Below are positions 17,632-25,089 of a stretch of DNA of 38,333 nt, one piece after another. Origin of the DNA: Clostridiales bacterium (GTDB taxonomy: Bacteria > Bacillota > Clostridia > Saccharofermentanales > Saccharofermentanaceae); the NCBI GenBank assembly GCA_017940895.1, contig JAGAXM010000025.1, positions 1-38,333 on the forward strand, given 5' to 3'. Each line of letters opens with the position of its first letter. The first letter of the stretch is position 1. The position numbers and the translations under genes were made by a program. Under the pieces are notes generated by a model. That model worked only from the letters and a program-made list of their open reading frames with translations, was not told where the DNA came from and made no database searches.

Positions 17632-18699
17632 CTACTTCGACACAGGCTTCGGTATCGGCATGACTCTTGCCGCCTTTTGAATAGTCTTCATCGTTTCTCT
17701 GCTCTCGGCGATCTTCTTGCACTTCTGAAGATCCTTCTTAACCGAGAATCGCTTGCCAATGAAACCTTTGTCAGAGACCATCGATCTCTCTTCCTCGCCC
17801 AATTGATGTAAGGTTCCTGAGTTTGGTCCGGACACTGGATCTTCTATTGTCCGGACCATAGTAGGGTTTACAGTTTGTCCTTCCTCCTTCGTGGGTGTAT
17901 CCTTTGCTTTCTCAAAAGGAGCAGGTTCTGTCCCTTCCATAGGTGAATCTGTCCTTTCACGTGATTCTTTTACTCCGCCTGCACGTACTTCTATATCGTC
18001 GCCTTCGAACTTCGGCACAGATATCTCGGCAACAGCACCCTTGTACCCTGCAATCCTCATTGCAAGCAGACTCTTAAGGTCATCTTCCGCGATAAGTTCA
18101 TAATGCCCGTTCTCTTTACATAGAAGCTCCACGGGCTTAACGATCTGAGGACCGCTGTGCTCCATCTTCGCCGCAAGTTTCTTGACCTCGGCAAGGAGTC
18201 TCTTGTTACGGGTTTCTTCTTGCAAATCATCTATAAGTTCGAACGGGACTTTAAGTTGCATCCCAAGAGGTTTAAACAACTCAGCCTTGCCTTCAACACT
18301 AACTTCGGGCTTGATCGTCTCCACCTTCTTAACAGTAAGCTGGAGACTCTCGATAACACGGTTAACCTTAGACGCGTCCGTTGCATATACCATGATATCT
18401 GTAAGTCCGTTCTTGTTATTCTTATCCTTAAGCATTACATAAGGAAATCCGTACTTTTTACTTGCAGTATTAAACGCCTTAAGATACTCATCAGGGATCT
18501 GAAAGATCTTCTGGTCCTTACCCGACTTCAGAAACTCCCACAGAGTCGCTTTACCCTTAGTCGTAAGGTCGCCCTTCAAAGCCGCATATATCATCTTCAC
18601 TACATTGATAGCCGCTTCTCCCGAGATCCTCAACACAACTTCACTTCCCTGCAGGATCATCTTCACAGCCTGCTCGGCGGTCTCATTCTCAACTGCCAT
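17632..18699 (-). CDS. PcfB-like relaxosome protein (DUF3801)
   Basis: A 355-residue protein. The first 150 residues match the PcfB/DUF3801 pattern: AEQAVKMILQGSEVVLRISG, then GKATLWEFLKSGKDQKIFQI, then YGFPYVMLKDKNNKNGLTDI. PcfB is known to bridge relaxase and coupling protein in Gram-positive conjugation. The C-terminal half is polar and low in complexity (SPMEGTEPAPFEKAKDTPTK) and ends in a basic stretch. Its start overlaps the relaxase end by 11 bases and VirD4 follows by 14. An unusual inverted repeat lies in its coding sequence at 17825-17857. Confidence 0.88.
   Translation of the reverse strand: MAVENETAEQAVKMILQGSEVVLRISGEAAINVVKMIYAALKGDLTTKGKATLWEFLKSGKDQKIFQIPDEYLKAFNTASKKYGFPYVMLKDKNNKNGLTDIMVYATDASKVNRVIESLQLTVKKVETIKPEVSVEGKAELFKPLGMQLKVPFELIDDLQEETRNKRLLAEVKKLAAKMEHSGPQIVKPVELLCKENGHYELIAEDDLKSLLAMRIAGYKGAVAEISVPKFEGDDIEVRAGGVKESRERTDSPMEGTEPAPFEKAKDTPTKEEGQTVNPTMVRTIEDPVSGPNSGTLHQLGEEERSMVSDKGFIGKRFSVKKDLQKCKKIAESRETMKTIQKAARVMPIPKPVSK
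17825..17857. repeat. Inverted repeat inside the pcfB-like gene
   Basis: GGTCCGGACA (17825-17834) and TGTCCGGACC (17848-17857) are exact inverted copies with a 13-base spacer. Each contains the self-complementary octamer GTCCGGAC. It lies in the low-complexity half of the protein and could be a hairpin in the transfer mRNA or a protein-binding dyad. Confidence 0.6.
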
Positions 18700-20107
18700 G
18701 TTTCTTTACCTCCTCATTCTTAATAATCGTTCCCGTTATCTCGTTAAGTCTGCCGATATCGTTCCCTCGAGAATCCACACTCTCAGTAACCCTGTCAGAA
18801 CTAATAACAACCGCATCGCATAATTTGAGTTTCTTCTTGAGTACGCGGATTTTTCGAGATGTATCGGATATGTCATTCTTAACCATGGTGATCCATTTCC
18901 CGTCGTTATGGCGGACAGCCTTTTTCTTCTCGGAATACAACTTTCTTCGGCGAGTTATCAACTCATTAAGTTCCGCCTGTAACTCATCTCTTAAGGCAAG
19001 TAGATTTTGTCGTGATTCGATTCCGTTGCCATACAAAAAATCCAACTGCTCTATATAATTATCGAGTTTGATGATGTCCTCTCGCAGAGCCATGGGGATA
19101 TATTCCTTTTTGACAGGCTTGCATATATACGAATACAGGCGGATGCAGTAACGACGATACGACCTTGTGAGTCCGTGCGCGCCGTTTTCTGCCGGTGGCT
19201 CCCACTTGCGATACGGACTTTTCTCGATAATAAGAGGCGTACCCGCTGATGTTGTGTTCAGAACAATACGCCGCTTTATAGAATCCAGATGATAGTCCTC
19301 ACCCAAGCTTTCGAAACGGAAATACCCTTTCGCACCGAGAGGTTTTATTCCGGGATGAACGAGCCTAGTGCCGTCATTACGGTACAACTTGAACTCGTAC
19401 CCCAGCAGTTTCATCGTCTTGACGAACTCATCATTTGAACGCGACATGCGTATCGCATAATCGATGTCCTCACGTATTGTTCCGCGTATAGTAGGTCTGC
19501 CCGTGCGTTCCGCAGTCCACTCATCGTATGTCTTGCCCCTTCTTGTGGAAGGATCCTCAACAACATGCAGACGTGCTTCACGGCACAGCCTATCGCTGAC
19601 CTTCTTCATCTGCCTGTAATCCGCCAGTGTTCGATGGTATTTATACCCGTCTGCAAATGACACGGAATTGAGCAAGAAGTGATTATGTAGGTGCCCTGTA
19701 TTTAAGTGCGTCGCCACGATCACTTCGAATCTGTCACCCCACAATTCCTGAGCCAGCTTCACGCCGATCTCATGCGCCTTCTCCGGAGTCATCTCTTTAT
19801 CCCCCTCTCGAAAAGACTGATACCCGTGATACGCCAGCCTGCCACCCGTCTTATGCCACAGCATCTTGGTATTCATGAATTCTTTCACGGCAGTCTCCGG
19901 CGTACAGTTGATTCCTGTCACGAACATCATCTGCTCTGTCTTATCACCGTTGGTCGCATAATCGATCACATCTCCGACTGCTCGACGGGCACATAATGCT
20001 TCCGCTGTAAGTTCCGGTCTTTCAACAGTCTTCTCAGGATTCAGTACATACTTAATTGTGTTATCCATCCGGTTCGATACTGCCCATATAGATGTAACCG
20101 CCATCAT
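18689..20107 (-). CDS. MobP-type relaxase
   Basis: A 472-residue relaxase that nicks oriT and pilots the transferred strand. The N-terminal domain (about 1-250) shows the histidine motif ATHLNTGHLHNHFLLNSVSF with His134, His139, His141 and His143 as metal ligands. The segment NTIKYVLNPEKT holds Tyr20, the likeliest catalytic tyrosine by position. Later, LLGYEFKLYRNDGTRLVHPG and LGAKGYFRFESLG match the relaxase family of Tn1549-like elements. The C-terminal part is helical and basic. Its ATG overlaps the MobC stop (ATGA) after GGAGGCGG, and PcfB follows with an 11-base overlap. Confidence 0.93.
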   Translation of the reverse strand: MMAVTSIWAVSNRMDNTIKYVLNPEKTVERPELTAEALCARRAVGDVIDYATNGDKTEQMMFVTGINCTPETAVKEFMNTKMLWHKTGGRLAYHGYQSFREGDKEMTPEKAHEIGVKLAQELWGDRFEVIVATHLNTGHLHNHFLLNSVSFADGYKYHRTLADYRQMKKVSDRLCREARLHVVEDPSTRRGKTYDEWTAERTGRPTIRGTIREDIDYAIRMSRSNDEFVKTMKLLGYEFKLYRNDGTRLVHPGIKPLGAKGYFRFESLGEDYHLDSIKRRIVLNTTSAGTPLIIEKSPYRKWEPPAENGAHGLTRSYRRYCIRLYSYICKPVKKEYIPMALREDIIKLDNYIEQLDFLYGNGIESRQNLLALRDELQAELNELITRRRKLYSEKKKAVRHNDGKWITMVKNDISDTSRKIRVLKKKLKLCDAVVISSDRVTESVDSRGNDIGRLNEITGTIIKNEEVKKHGS

Positions 20108-20448
20108 CCGCCTCCTTCATCCGGGATATATACTCTGTACAACATATCCTTCACCTCTTCGATCTCCTTAATACAGTTATCAAGTTCATCTTGATGAACG
20201 TAGCCCGTCATATTTAGCTTGTGGACCAATTGGTTAAGATTGCTGCCGACTCGTTTGACCTCACGGATCAGTTCGATATATCCGACAGAAGGAGCCTCCA
20301 TAACAGGAGCACCGAACAGAGCACGTCGACCGAATTCACAGACATTAATGCCGGCAGCCTTAGCCTTAAGTTTGATTTCTTCGAGTTCTTTATTCGTGAC
20401 ATAGATATATACCCGTAGAGGTCTCTTCCGTTTGTTTACATCAGCCAT
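20104..20448 (-). CDS. MobC-like relaxosome accessory protein
   Basis: A 114-residue protein; the ATG at 20448 is fixed by AAAGGAGGTG five bases upstream. An N-terminal ribbon-helix-helix-like part (RPLRVYIYVTNKELEEIKLK then AAGINVCEFGRRALFG) precedes the MobC segment (LIREVKRVGSNLNQLVHKLN, then ELDNCIKEIEEVKDMLYRVY). MobC proteins bind oriT and help the relaxase open it. It is translationally coupled to the relaxase through ATGA. The inverted-repeat-rich region immediately upstream is the expected oriT. Confidence 0.88.
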   Translation of the reverse strand: MADVNKRKRPLRVYIYVTNKELEEIKLKAKAAGINVCEFGRRALFGAPVMEAPSVGYIELIREVKRVGSNLNQLVHKLNMTGYVHQDELDNCIKEIEEVKDMLYRVYIPDEGGG

Positions 20449-20452
20449 AAAG

Positions 20453-20576
20453 CCACCTCCTTTCAGCCGAATAGTCATGTCCCGGATTTGAAAGCAAGCA
20501 ACGCCTTTGAACGTTCAAAGGCAGGAGCGCTTGTCAGGGAAGCCCCTGAAACCCTGAGACACCTGCTAAAGCAGGA
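20453..20576. other. oriT: Candidate origin of transfer (oriT)
   Basis: The intergenic region between lipoprotein and mobC is crowded with dyads. A perfect 20-bp palindrome lies at 20503-20522 (GCCTTTGAAC / GTTCAAAGGC). TCAGGG (20534-20539) pairs with CCCTGA (20544-20549), and CCCTGA recurs at 20552-20557. CCTGCT (20562-20567) pairs with AGCAGG (20570-20575). Location next to mobC and the relaxase gene is where oriT usually lies in this class. The nick site cannot be named from sequence. The last hairpin may also help end the lipoprotein transcript. Confidence 0.6.
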
Positions 20577-21254
20577 TTACTCCTCCGGCACTTCTTCCGA
20601 CGGTAATTCGCCTTCAGGAACTTCTCCCTCGGGTGGAATCTCCTCCACTATTTCCACTGGCGGAGGTGCTGTCTCTACGGGGATAGGATCAGCCGGGAAT
20701 ATCTCTTCTACAACTTCAGTCTCGATAACTTCTTCCGAAGGCGCAATCAGCGGGACGACCTCATCTGAATCCGCCGTGACTGTTATGCCATTAAGGCAGA
20801 TGTTGATGATTGAATATTCCCTATAGATCCTATAAACGATATATCCGCTCTTGGTTCTTCCGGGATTGACCTTGCGATCATTAAAAAGGAGCCCCTCATC
20901 GAAGAACTCCACAAATTCATCTCTATACTCACAGGAAACTACCTCTTCGTTATCCAGATATAATTCAATATTCCGTTTGGCTATATCCTGTGCTGTATCA
21001 GTAAGATTCGTATAATACACACCGACAAGCAGATAATACATGGTCTCCCCGTAGTCCGTCGTTATACTGAACGAATTGATATCAGTAACTCCGAACTCAC
21101 ACATCTCATTCGAGCCCGGAGAGCCCACGAGATATGTCGTCTGCGTTGACTCCGCTGTCTCCGAAGTATCTTCTCTTGTTATAGAGCACCCCGTCATGGA
21201 TGCGATTACTGCAACAGCAAGTAATAACGAGGCTACAGTCCTAAACCTCTTCAT
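20577..21254 (-). CDS. Lipoprotein of the transfer operon
   Basis: A 225-residue secreted lipoprotein. The start at 21254 is one base after the upstream stop, with GAGGTTAGG in the end of that gene as ribosome binding site. The signal is MKRFRTVASLLLAVAVIASM with lipobox SMTGC (Cys23). The middle (FSITTDYGETMYYLLVGVYY, then TNLTDTAQDIAKRNIELYLD, and GRTKSGYIVYRIYREYS) resembles DUF4352/DUF5067-type immunoglobulin-like lipoproteins. The last 45 residues are acidic and Pro/Glu-rich (EEIPPEGEVPEGELPSEEV). It may stabilise the channel or act in surface exclusion; there is no direct evidence for either. Confidence 0.75.
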   Translation of the reverse strand: MKRFRTVASLLLAVAVIASMTGCSITREDTSETAESTQTTYLVGSPGSNEMCEFGVTDINSFSITTDYGETMYYLLVGVYYTNLTDTAQDIAKRNIELYLDNEEVVSCEYRDEFVEFFDEGLLFNDRKVNPGRTKSGYIVYRIYREYSIINICLNGITVTADSDEVVPLIAPSEEVIETEVVEEIFPADPIPVETAPPPVEIVEEIPPEGEVPEGELPSEEVPEE

Positions 21255-21255
21255 G

Positions 21256-22182
21256 TTACCTAACCTCAACTTTCTTAGGATTCTGTTTTGCTTTCTCTAT
21301 CTTGAGATAATCGTTAAAGTCCTTGCCCTCTGGCGGAGGGACATCGAAACAGACCGCACGTCCTTCTAGCGCTTCTGTTATGGAAACAGCGGCTTTACGC
21401 CCAGGGGGATCGTTATCCAGATGCAGGTGCACGGCATGTATCTTCGGATAGTCTTTAAGGAGCTGCTCCAATGCACGCGGTACAGCCTGCCCTGCGTCAC
21501 TTATACCCGCCAAAGACAGATAAGCACACTTCTTCCAATCGTTACCGCTCATCTTAATCAGCGTCGCATATGACAGAAGATCCGGTGCTGACTCGAATAC
21601 ATGCACTGCAGTCGCTTCTTCAGGCATTATCTTGAACGAAAACCTCTTATCGCTTCCTCGGGCATCCCCCTTAAAGTCGCTCCACGTTGATCGCAATGCA
21701 CCGTATCTTGGCTTATTCTCATTGTCATAGCCCACGAACAGTACGTTATGATAATCTGCGGTCTCGTATATGAGTCCATGCGTAATGCAGTACTTGATTA
21801 TCTCCGCATCGATACCGCGCTTCTTAAGATACGATTCCGTGCGCCATGTACTGTCACTTAATGCCGGCATAACGAATTCTTTCTTAGCGGCAGGCACATA
21901 TACAACAGGACTCATTGTCACTACATTTCCGTTGATCTTCTGCACAGCATCTATAAATGACATACACTGCACTTTCATAAGATAATCAAGAGCCGAACGC
22001 CCTCCTATCCCCTGTGAGAACCAACACCACTTACCATTACTGATAATCAACGAATCGTGATCAACGGTACAATAAGTTTCTCCCGAAACTCGTTTCAGAT
22101 TCTCGGGTTCATAATTCTGCAAATATGTCAGCAGATCCATCTCACGTGCCCGCGCCACTTCTTCATTACTTACATATGGCAT
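21256..22182 (-). CDS. DUF3991/Toprim primase-like protein
   Basis: A 308-residue protein; the ATG at 22182 follows GGAGGAAGGAT closely. The N-terminal part (about 1-90; VARAREMDLLTYLQNYEPEN, then NGKWCWFSQGIGGRSALDYL) is a DUF3991-like, primase zinc-domain-related module. The C-terminal part is Toprim: VHVFESAPDLLSYATLIKMS with the acidic Glu, and IHAVHLHLDNDPPGRKAAVS with the DxD-like LDND motif. Such proteins are common in Tn1549-like elements and are thought to prime or process single-stranded transferred DNA. It is the first gene after an internal terminator and precedes the lipoprotein. Confidence 0.83.
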   Translation of the reverse strand: MPYVSNEEVARAREMDLLTYLQNYEPENLKRVSGETYCTVDHDSLIISNGKWCWFSQGIGGRSALDYLMKVQCMSFIDAVQKINGNVVTMSPVVYVPAAKKEFVMPALSDSTWRTESYLKKRGIDAEIIKYCITHGLIYETADYHNVLFVGYDNENKPRYGALRSTWSDFKGDARGSDKRFSFKIMPEEATAVHVFESAPDLLSYATLIKMSGNDWKKCAYLSLAGISDAGQAVPRALEQLLKDYPKIHAVHLHLDNDPPGRKAAVSITEALEGRAVCFDVPPPEGKDFNDYLKIEKAKQNPKKVEVR

Positions 22183-22210
22183 ATCCTTCCTCCTCTCCTT
22201 GTTTTTGGAC

Positions 22211-22237
22211 AAAATAAAACCACGGATCGCTCCGTGG
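22211..22237 (-). terminator. Terminator between the accessory and transfer genes
   Basis: CCACGGA (22220-22226) and TCCGTGG (22231-22237) form a 7-bp stem with a TCGC/GCGA loop. On the minus strand it is followed by TTTTATTTTG. It lies between the 89-residue gene and the Toprim gene without an evident promoter after it, so it may act as a partial attenuator of the transfer operon. Confidence 0.7.
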
Positions 22238-22252
22238 CTTTACTAATGGTTA

Positions 22253-22522
22253 TTAGTTATTAAAGTTATCGATATTGATTTCTCCAGCCTCGACTTTGTC
22301 TAAAAGTTTCAATAAAGTTCCAATATCACTCGTCCGCATGAGATTGTACAGAACCAATGCCTTCCAATATGTATCGGTCGACAGCCAGTCGGTATTGTCA
22401 ACCGTAACTATATAATTAATTCCGTGAACATCATCTTCCAGTCTCTGCAGTTCTATAACTTCTCCTGCACCTTCATAACTCATCTTAGATCTTGCAATCA
22501 CATAAATTCCATCATTTGCCAT
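22253..22522 (-). CDS. Small hypothetical element protein
   Basis: An 89-residue protein that I do not recognise (MANDGIYVIARSKMSYEGAG, then ELQRLEDDVHGINYIVTVDN, ending VEAGEINIDNFNN). It is acidic and soluble, with no signal or membrane segment. A strong GGAGGTG site precedes the ATG. It lies just upstream of the terminator at 22211-22237 and downstream of a hairpin-rich 165-base gap, so it may form its own short unit. Confidence 0.65.
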   Translation of the reverse strand: MANDGIYVIARSKMSYEGAGEVIELQRLEDDVHGINYIVTVDNTDWLSTDTYWKALVLYNLMRTSDIGTLLKLLDKVEAGEINIDNFNN

Positions 22523-22634
22523 AAGATCACCTCCTGCTTCAATGATAACTTCTATATGAATGCAGCGGGGCTACTTTTCGGAGCATTTTTCTATATGGAT
22601 ACAAAACGGAGCATAGAACTGGGATTCTTTACTT

Positions 22635-22681
22635 TTCAGTTAATTCAATAACTGAAGGAGGGACCCAACGAAGATCCCTCC
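22635..22681. promoter_or_regulatory. Two adjacent hairpins in the gap upstream of the 89-residue gene
   Basis: TTCAGTTA / TAACTGAA (22635-22642 and 22649-22656) is an 8-bp dyad. It is directly followed by GGAGGGA / TCCCTCC (22657-22663 and 22675-22681). Read on the minus strand the second could weakly terminate the gene at 22688, although its T-run is poor (TTCAGTT). Confidence 0.45.
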
Positions 22682-22687
22682 CCAGTA

Positions 22688-23083
22688 TCACAATCTAGAT
22701 GATATACGTTTCACGTCGCAGTTCTTTTCGATGCGGCGCTCGTATTCTTTCTGTGCCAGTTCCTGCACATTAACATGCGACAGTGCTAGACACCTCGCGG
22801 CGACATCAACTGCCGTTACTCCGTTCGACATCACGCGCTGCATGTTGAGGCCGTATGCGTTGAAGTCCTTTATGAACTCGCTATCGAACAGCACATCTTC
22901 AAAGCGAGTAAGAGTCTCATCATCTACCGAAGCGCACCGTCCTGACACTGCACCCGTAACCCGATCGTCTTCCCACAGAATCCGCTTGACCTTCTCGAGA
23001 TCAGAGAGCTGATCCATGGTGCAGTCGGACAGGGCTTTCTTACAGTTATCATATGTAGCCTTGATGTACTCGCGGTATGTCAT
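22688..23083 (-). CDS. Hypothetical element protein, helical
   Basis: A 131-residue soluble, helical protein (MTYREYIKATYDNCKKALSD, then LEKVKRILWEDDRVTGAVSG, later AVDVAARCLALSHVNVQELA). I recognise no named family. The start codon overlaps the stop of the DUF5688-like gene by four bases (ATGA), so the two are translated together and may work together. No membrane or secretion signal is present. Confidence 0.65.
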   Translation of the reverse strand: MTYREYIKATYDNCKKALSDCTMDQLSDLEKVKRILWEDDRVTGAVSGRCASVDDETLTRFEDVLFDSEFIKDFNAYGLNMQRVMSNGVTAVDVAARCLALSHVNVQELAQKEYERRIEKNCDVKRISSRL

Positions 23084-24024
23084 CTGGCACCGACTTTCTT
23101 TTCTTTGATTCTCTTATCGAACTTAAGACCCTGCTCGAGTTTCTTGGTCTTGGCATCGTAGTGGTAGCACTGCGAAGAAAGCCTGTCTTTGGGTTTCAGC
23201 GTGTTCTTGTTAACATCTCTAATCACGGCATTAAGAGTCTTGGCGTTAATCCCGCCATCGTCCTTGATAAGAATAAACTCGTGTACAGACGAAGGGATCA
23301 TGTAAAAACTTCCACCCATTGTCTCCACCGCCTTCTCATAGAAGTCAGGATATGCAATTACCGAAGCCCCATTAAAGCCGCTCGTATTCGTTGCAATATA
23401 CGCGGTATTATTCATATCCACGGGAACATAAATGTCTTCCTCTTGGAGCAGACTCGCTACCTTATGCTCTAAAGCCTCAAATTTCAGGGGTTCCATAGCG
23501 ACGGAATTATCCCTTGCAATCTCGAACAACTCATCCTTACTGATGCCGTAATGGGCGAGAAGCGCATCACATATAATCGCACATGTTCTGCCGTCTTCGG
23601 CGAAACCTACGATATCGAGATTTGAAACTAACGCCATGTCCTCGATCATCACATGAGGTGTATCTGAAAGAGCCGGAGAATCACCGGGAATAAGTCTTAA
23701 GTGAAGGTGATCCTTCGCCCTTTCGAAATCCATGATAAAACTCTTTACGTCAGCCTCCTTCTCTCTGACATTCATATTCTCCTGGATCGTATCCACGAGT
23801 CCTTCCACCTGCACATCAAGTCTTCCGTCATAATCTTCATAGATTTCCTGAAGTCTGAACGCCATTGAGATATTGGAATTTTCCATCTTGACTATCAGCC
23901 GATCTGTCATACCCTCTGGGGAACGAATCTCTTCATTACTAATTGTCACACCTTCGATGATTCGCGCCTTGATCTCGTGCTCCACTTCCTCCATAAACAT
24001 CTTCTTAAATTCATCGTATTCCAT
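23080..24024 (-). CDS. DUF5688-family protein
   Basis: A 314-residue soluble protein. The segment FYEKAVETMGGSFYMIPSSV, then HEFILIKDDGGINAKTLNAV, matches from memory the DUF5688 family of clostridial mobile elements. The opening EYDEFKKMFMEEVEHEIKAR and the region HLHLRLIPGDSPALSDTPHV belong to the same pattern. The function of the family is not known. AGGAGGGAAGAGA directly before the ATG is a strong translation signal. It sits in an operon with the small genes on either side. Confidence 0.75.
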   Translation of the reverse strand: MEYDEFKKMFMEEVEHEIKARIIEGVTISNEEIRSPEGMTDRLIVKMENSNISMAFRLQEIYEDYDGRLDVQVEGLVDTIQENMNVREKEADVKSFIMDFERAKDHLHLRLIPGDSPALSDTPHVMIEDMALVSNLDIVGFAEDGRTCAIICDALLAHYGISKDELFEIARDNSVAMEPLKFEALEHKVASLLQEEDIYVPVDMNNTAYIATNTSGFNGASVIAYPDFYEKAVETMGGSFYMIPSSVHEFILIKDDGGINAKTLNAVIRDVNKNTLKPKDRLSSQCYHYDAKTKKLEQGLKFDKRIKEKKVGAR

Positions 24025-24036
24025 TCTCTTCCCTCC

Positions 24037-24207
24037 TTATGCATTCTCACCTACTGCGTTCTTTGTCTTCTCGAGTTCCGCCATCAAACCGGAACTCTTG
24101 CCTCTTGCTTCACTCAATGCACTCGCATACACAAAAAGCCTTTTCCCCTTATCGGTATCTTCTGCGATGATCTCCGGCTCGGGGATTCTGATTTCTTCTG
24201 ATCTCAT
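24037..24207 (-). CDS. Small charged protein
   Basis: A 56-residue protein beginning MRSEEIRIPEPEIIAEDTDK and ending EKTKNAVGENA. The ATG at 24207 is chosen because AAGGAGGATCTAAT stands right before it; a longer frame to 24309 lacks such a site. It is charged and helical, of unknown function, 12 bases upstream of the DUF5688-like gene in the same operon. Confidence 0.6.
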   Translation of the reverse strand: MRSEEIRIPEPEIIAEDTDKGKRLFVYASALSEARGKSSGLMAELEKTKNAVGENA

Positions 24208-24309
24208 ATTAGATCCTCCTTGAAAATAGTTTGTGCCCGCTGTCGGGCATGTAAAAAGCCCCAGGAGTTTTCTTGTGCCCCCAGGGTTGTAGATAAATGC
24301 TGACGTCAC

Positions 24310-25089
24310 TTAGCCGTAATAAGTAATGTCTCTTGCGACTATTACGAGCCTCCCGTTGCCGTCCGGAAGTGAGTACTCGCATGTCACTAGTGTAAGCAGC
24401 CTGCTATCGTCATCAGGAACTATATCCGTGTCGTAGAGACTTCTTTCTACACACTCGTTGATATAGAAGTGTGTCTGCGACGGGCTAAGAAAGTCCGTGT
24501 ATCCTTGGAATCTGAAATGCCTATCTTCTGTCGACACGATCATTACCGAGAACACTTCGTACACCTTGTGCTGATACGGCGTGTCGTAATTGATCAGCCT
24601 GTGTTCTTCCCAGAAACTCGGGTTCTGATACATTTGCAGCAACCCGAACATCTGCTCGTGCCGCATGTTGTGACCATATATGATCACGTTATCTGAATCG
24701 AAAGAACAGTTATAAGGGATATAAGGGCATCCAAACTCGGACACGTCACCTTTATAGTCGTGAGTAAGGTAGTAGTTCTGATCATCCTCCTGTTCTTGCA
24801 TAACAGGCAAACTTAGGTCTGTACCATATATGCTGATCCACCCCGCGAAATCCGGATACTCTTCAGCCAATTCCTGATACTCCGGCAGTATCTCGGTAGA
24901 TTCCGTAACAGGAAGACACATAATCTCCTCCGGCGGCAGCACCGTCACGTCCTGCTGTATCTCTTGATAGGTTCGACTGTTGTTTCTTTCTGCTTGATCT
25001 AACACCCACAGTCTAAAGACGGCATATAAGAGAAACAACAAAGCCGCGAACACAACAGCAGTGATAACACGATTAAGAACGGTTCTCAT
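24310..25089 (-). CDS. Class B sortase
   Basis: A 259-residue membrane-anchored transpeptidase (one helix, about residues 8-29). Catalytic residues are visible: His140 in NVIIYGHNMRHEQMFG, Cys237 in LLTLVTCEYSLPDG and Arg247 in NGRLVIVARDIT. The class B hallmarks FAGWISIYGTDLSLPVMQ and YYLTHDYKGDVSEFGCPYI are present. It attaches LPXTG-like surface proteins to the cell wall. Its gene overlaps the end of the adhesin gene by 17 bases and has no independent ribosome binding site, so it is coupled to it. The neighbouring PPKTGD-tailed adhesin is the evident substrate. Confidence 0.92.
   Translation of the reverse strand: MRTVLNRVITAVVFAALLFLLYAVFRLWVLDQAERNNSRTYQEIQQDVTVLPPEEIMCLPVTESTEILPEYQELAEEYPDFAGWISIYGTDLSLPVMQEQEDDQNYYLTHDYKGDVSEFGCPYIPYNCSFDSDNVIIYGHNMRHEQMFGLLQMYQNPSFWEEHRLINYDTPYQHKVYEVFSVMIVSTEDRHFRFQGYTDFLSPSQTHFYINECVERSLYDTDIVPDDDSRLLTLVTCEYSLPDGNGRLVIVARDITYYG

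Noticed and set aside
20488..20826. Plus-strand frame rich in Gly, Ser and Thr
   Set aside because: It is the antisense shadow of the acidic Pro/Glu tail of the lipoprotein gene and lacks translation signals.
24226..24290. GCCCG/CGGGC pair and two CCCCAGG copies after the small gene region as a terminator
   Set aside because: The CCCCAGG copies are direct, not inverted, and the GCCCG stem is short with no T-run on the minus strand.
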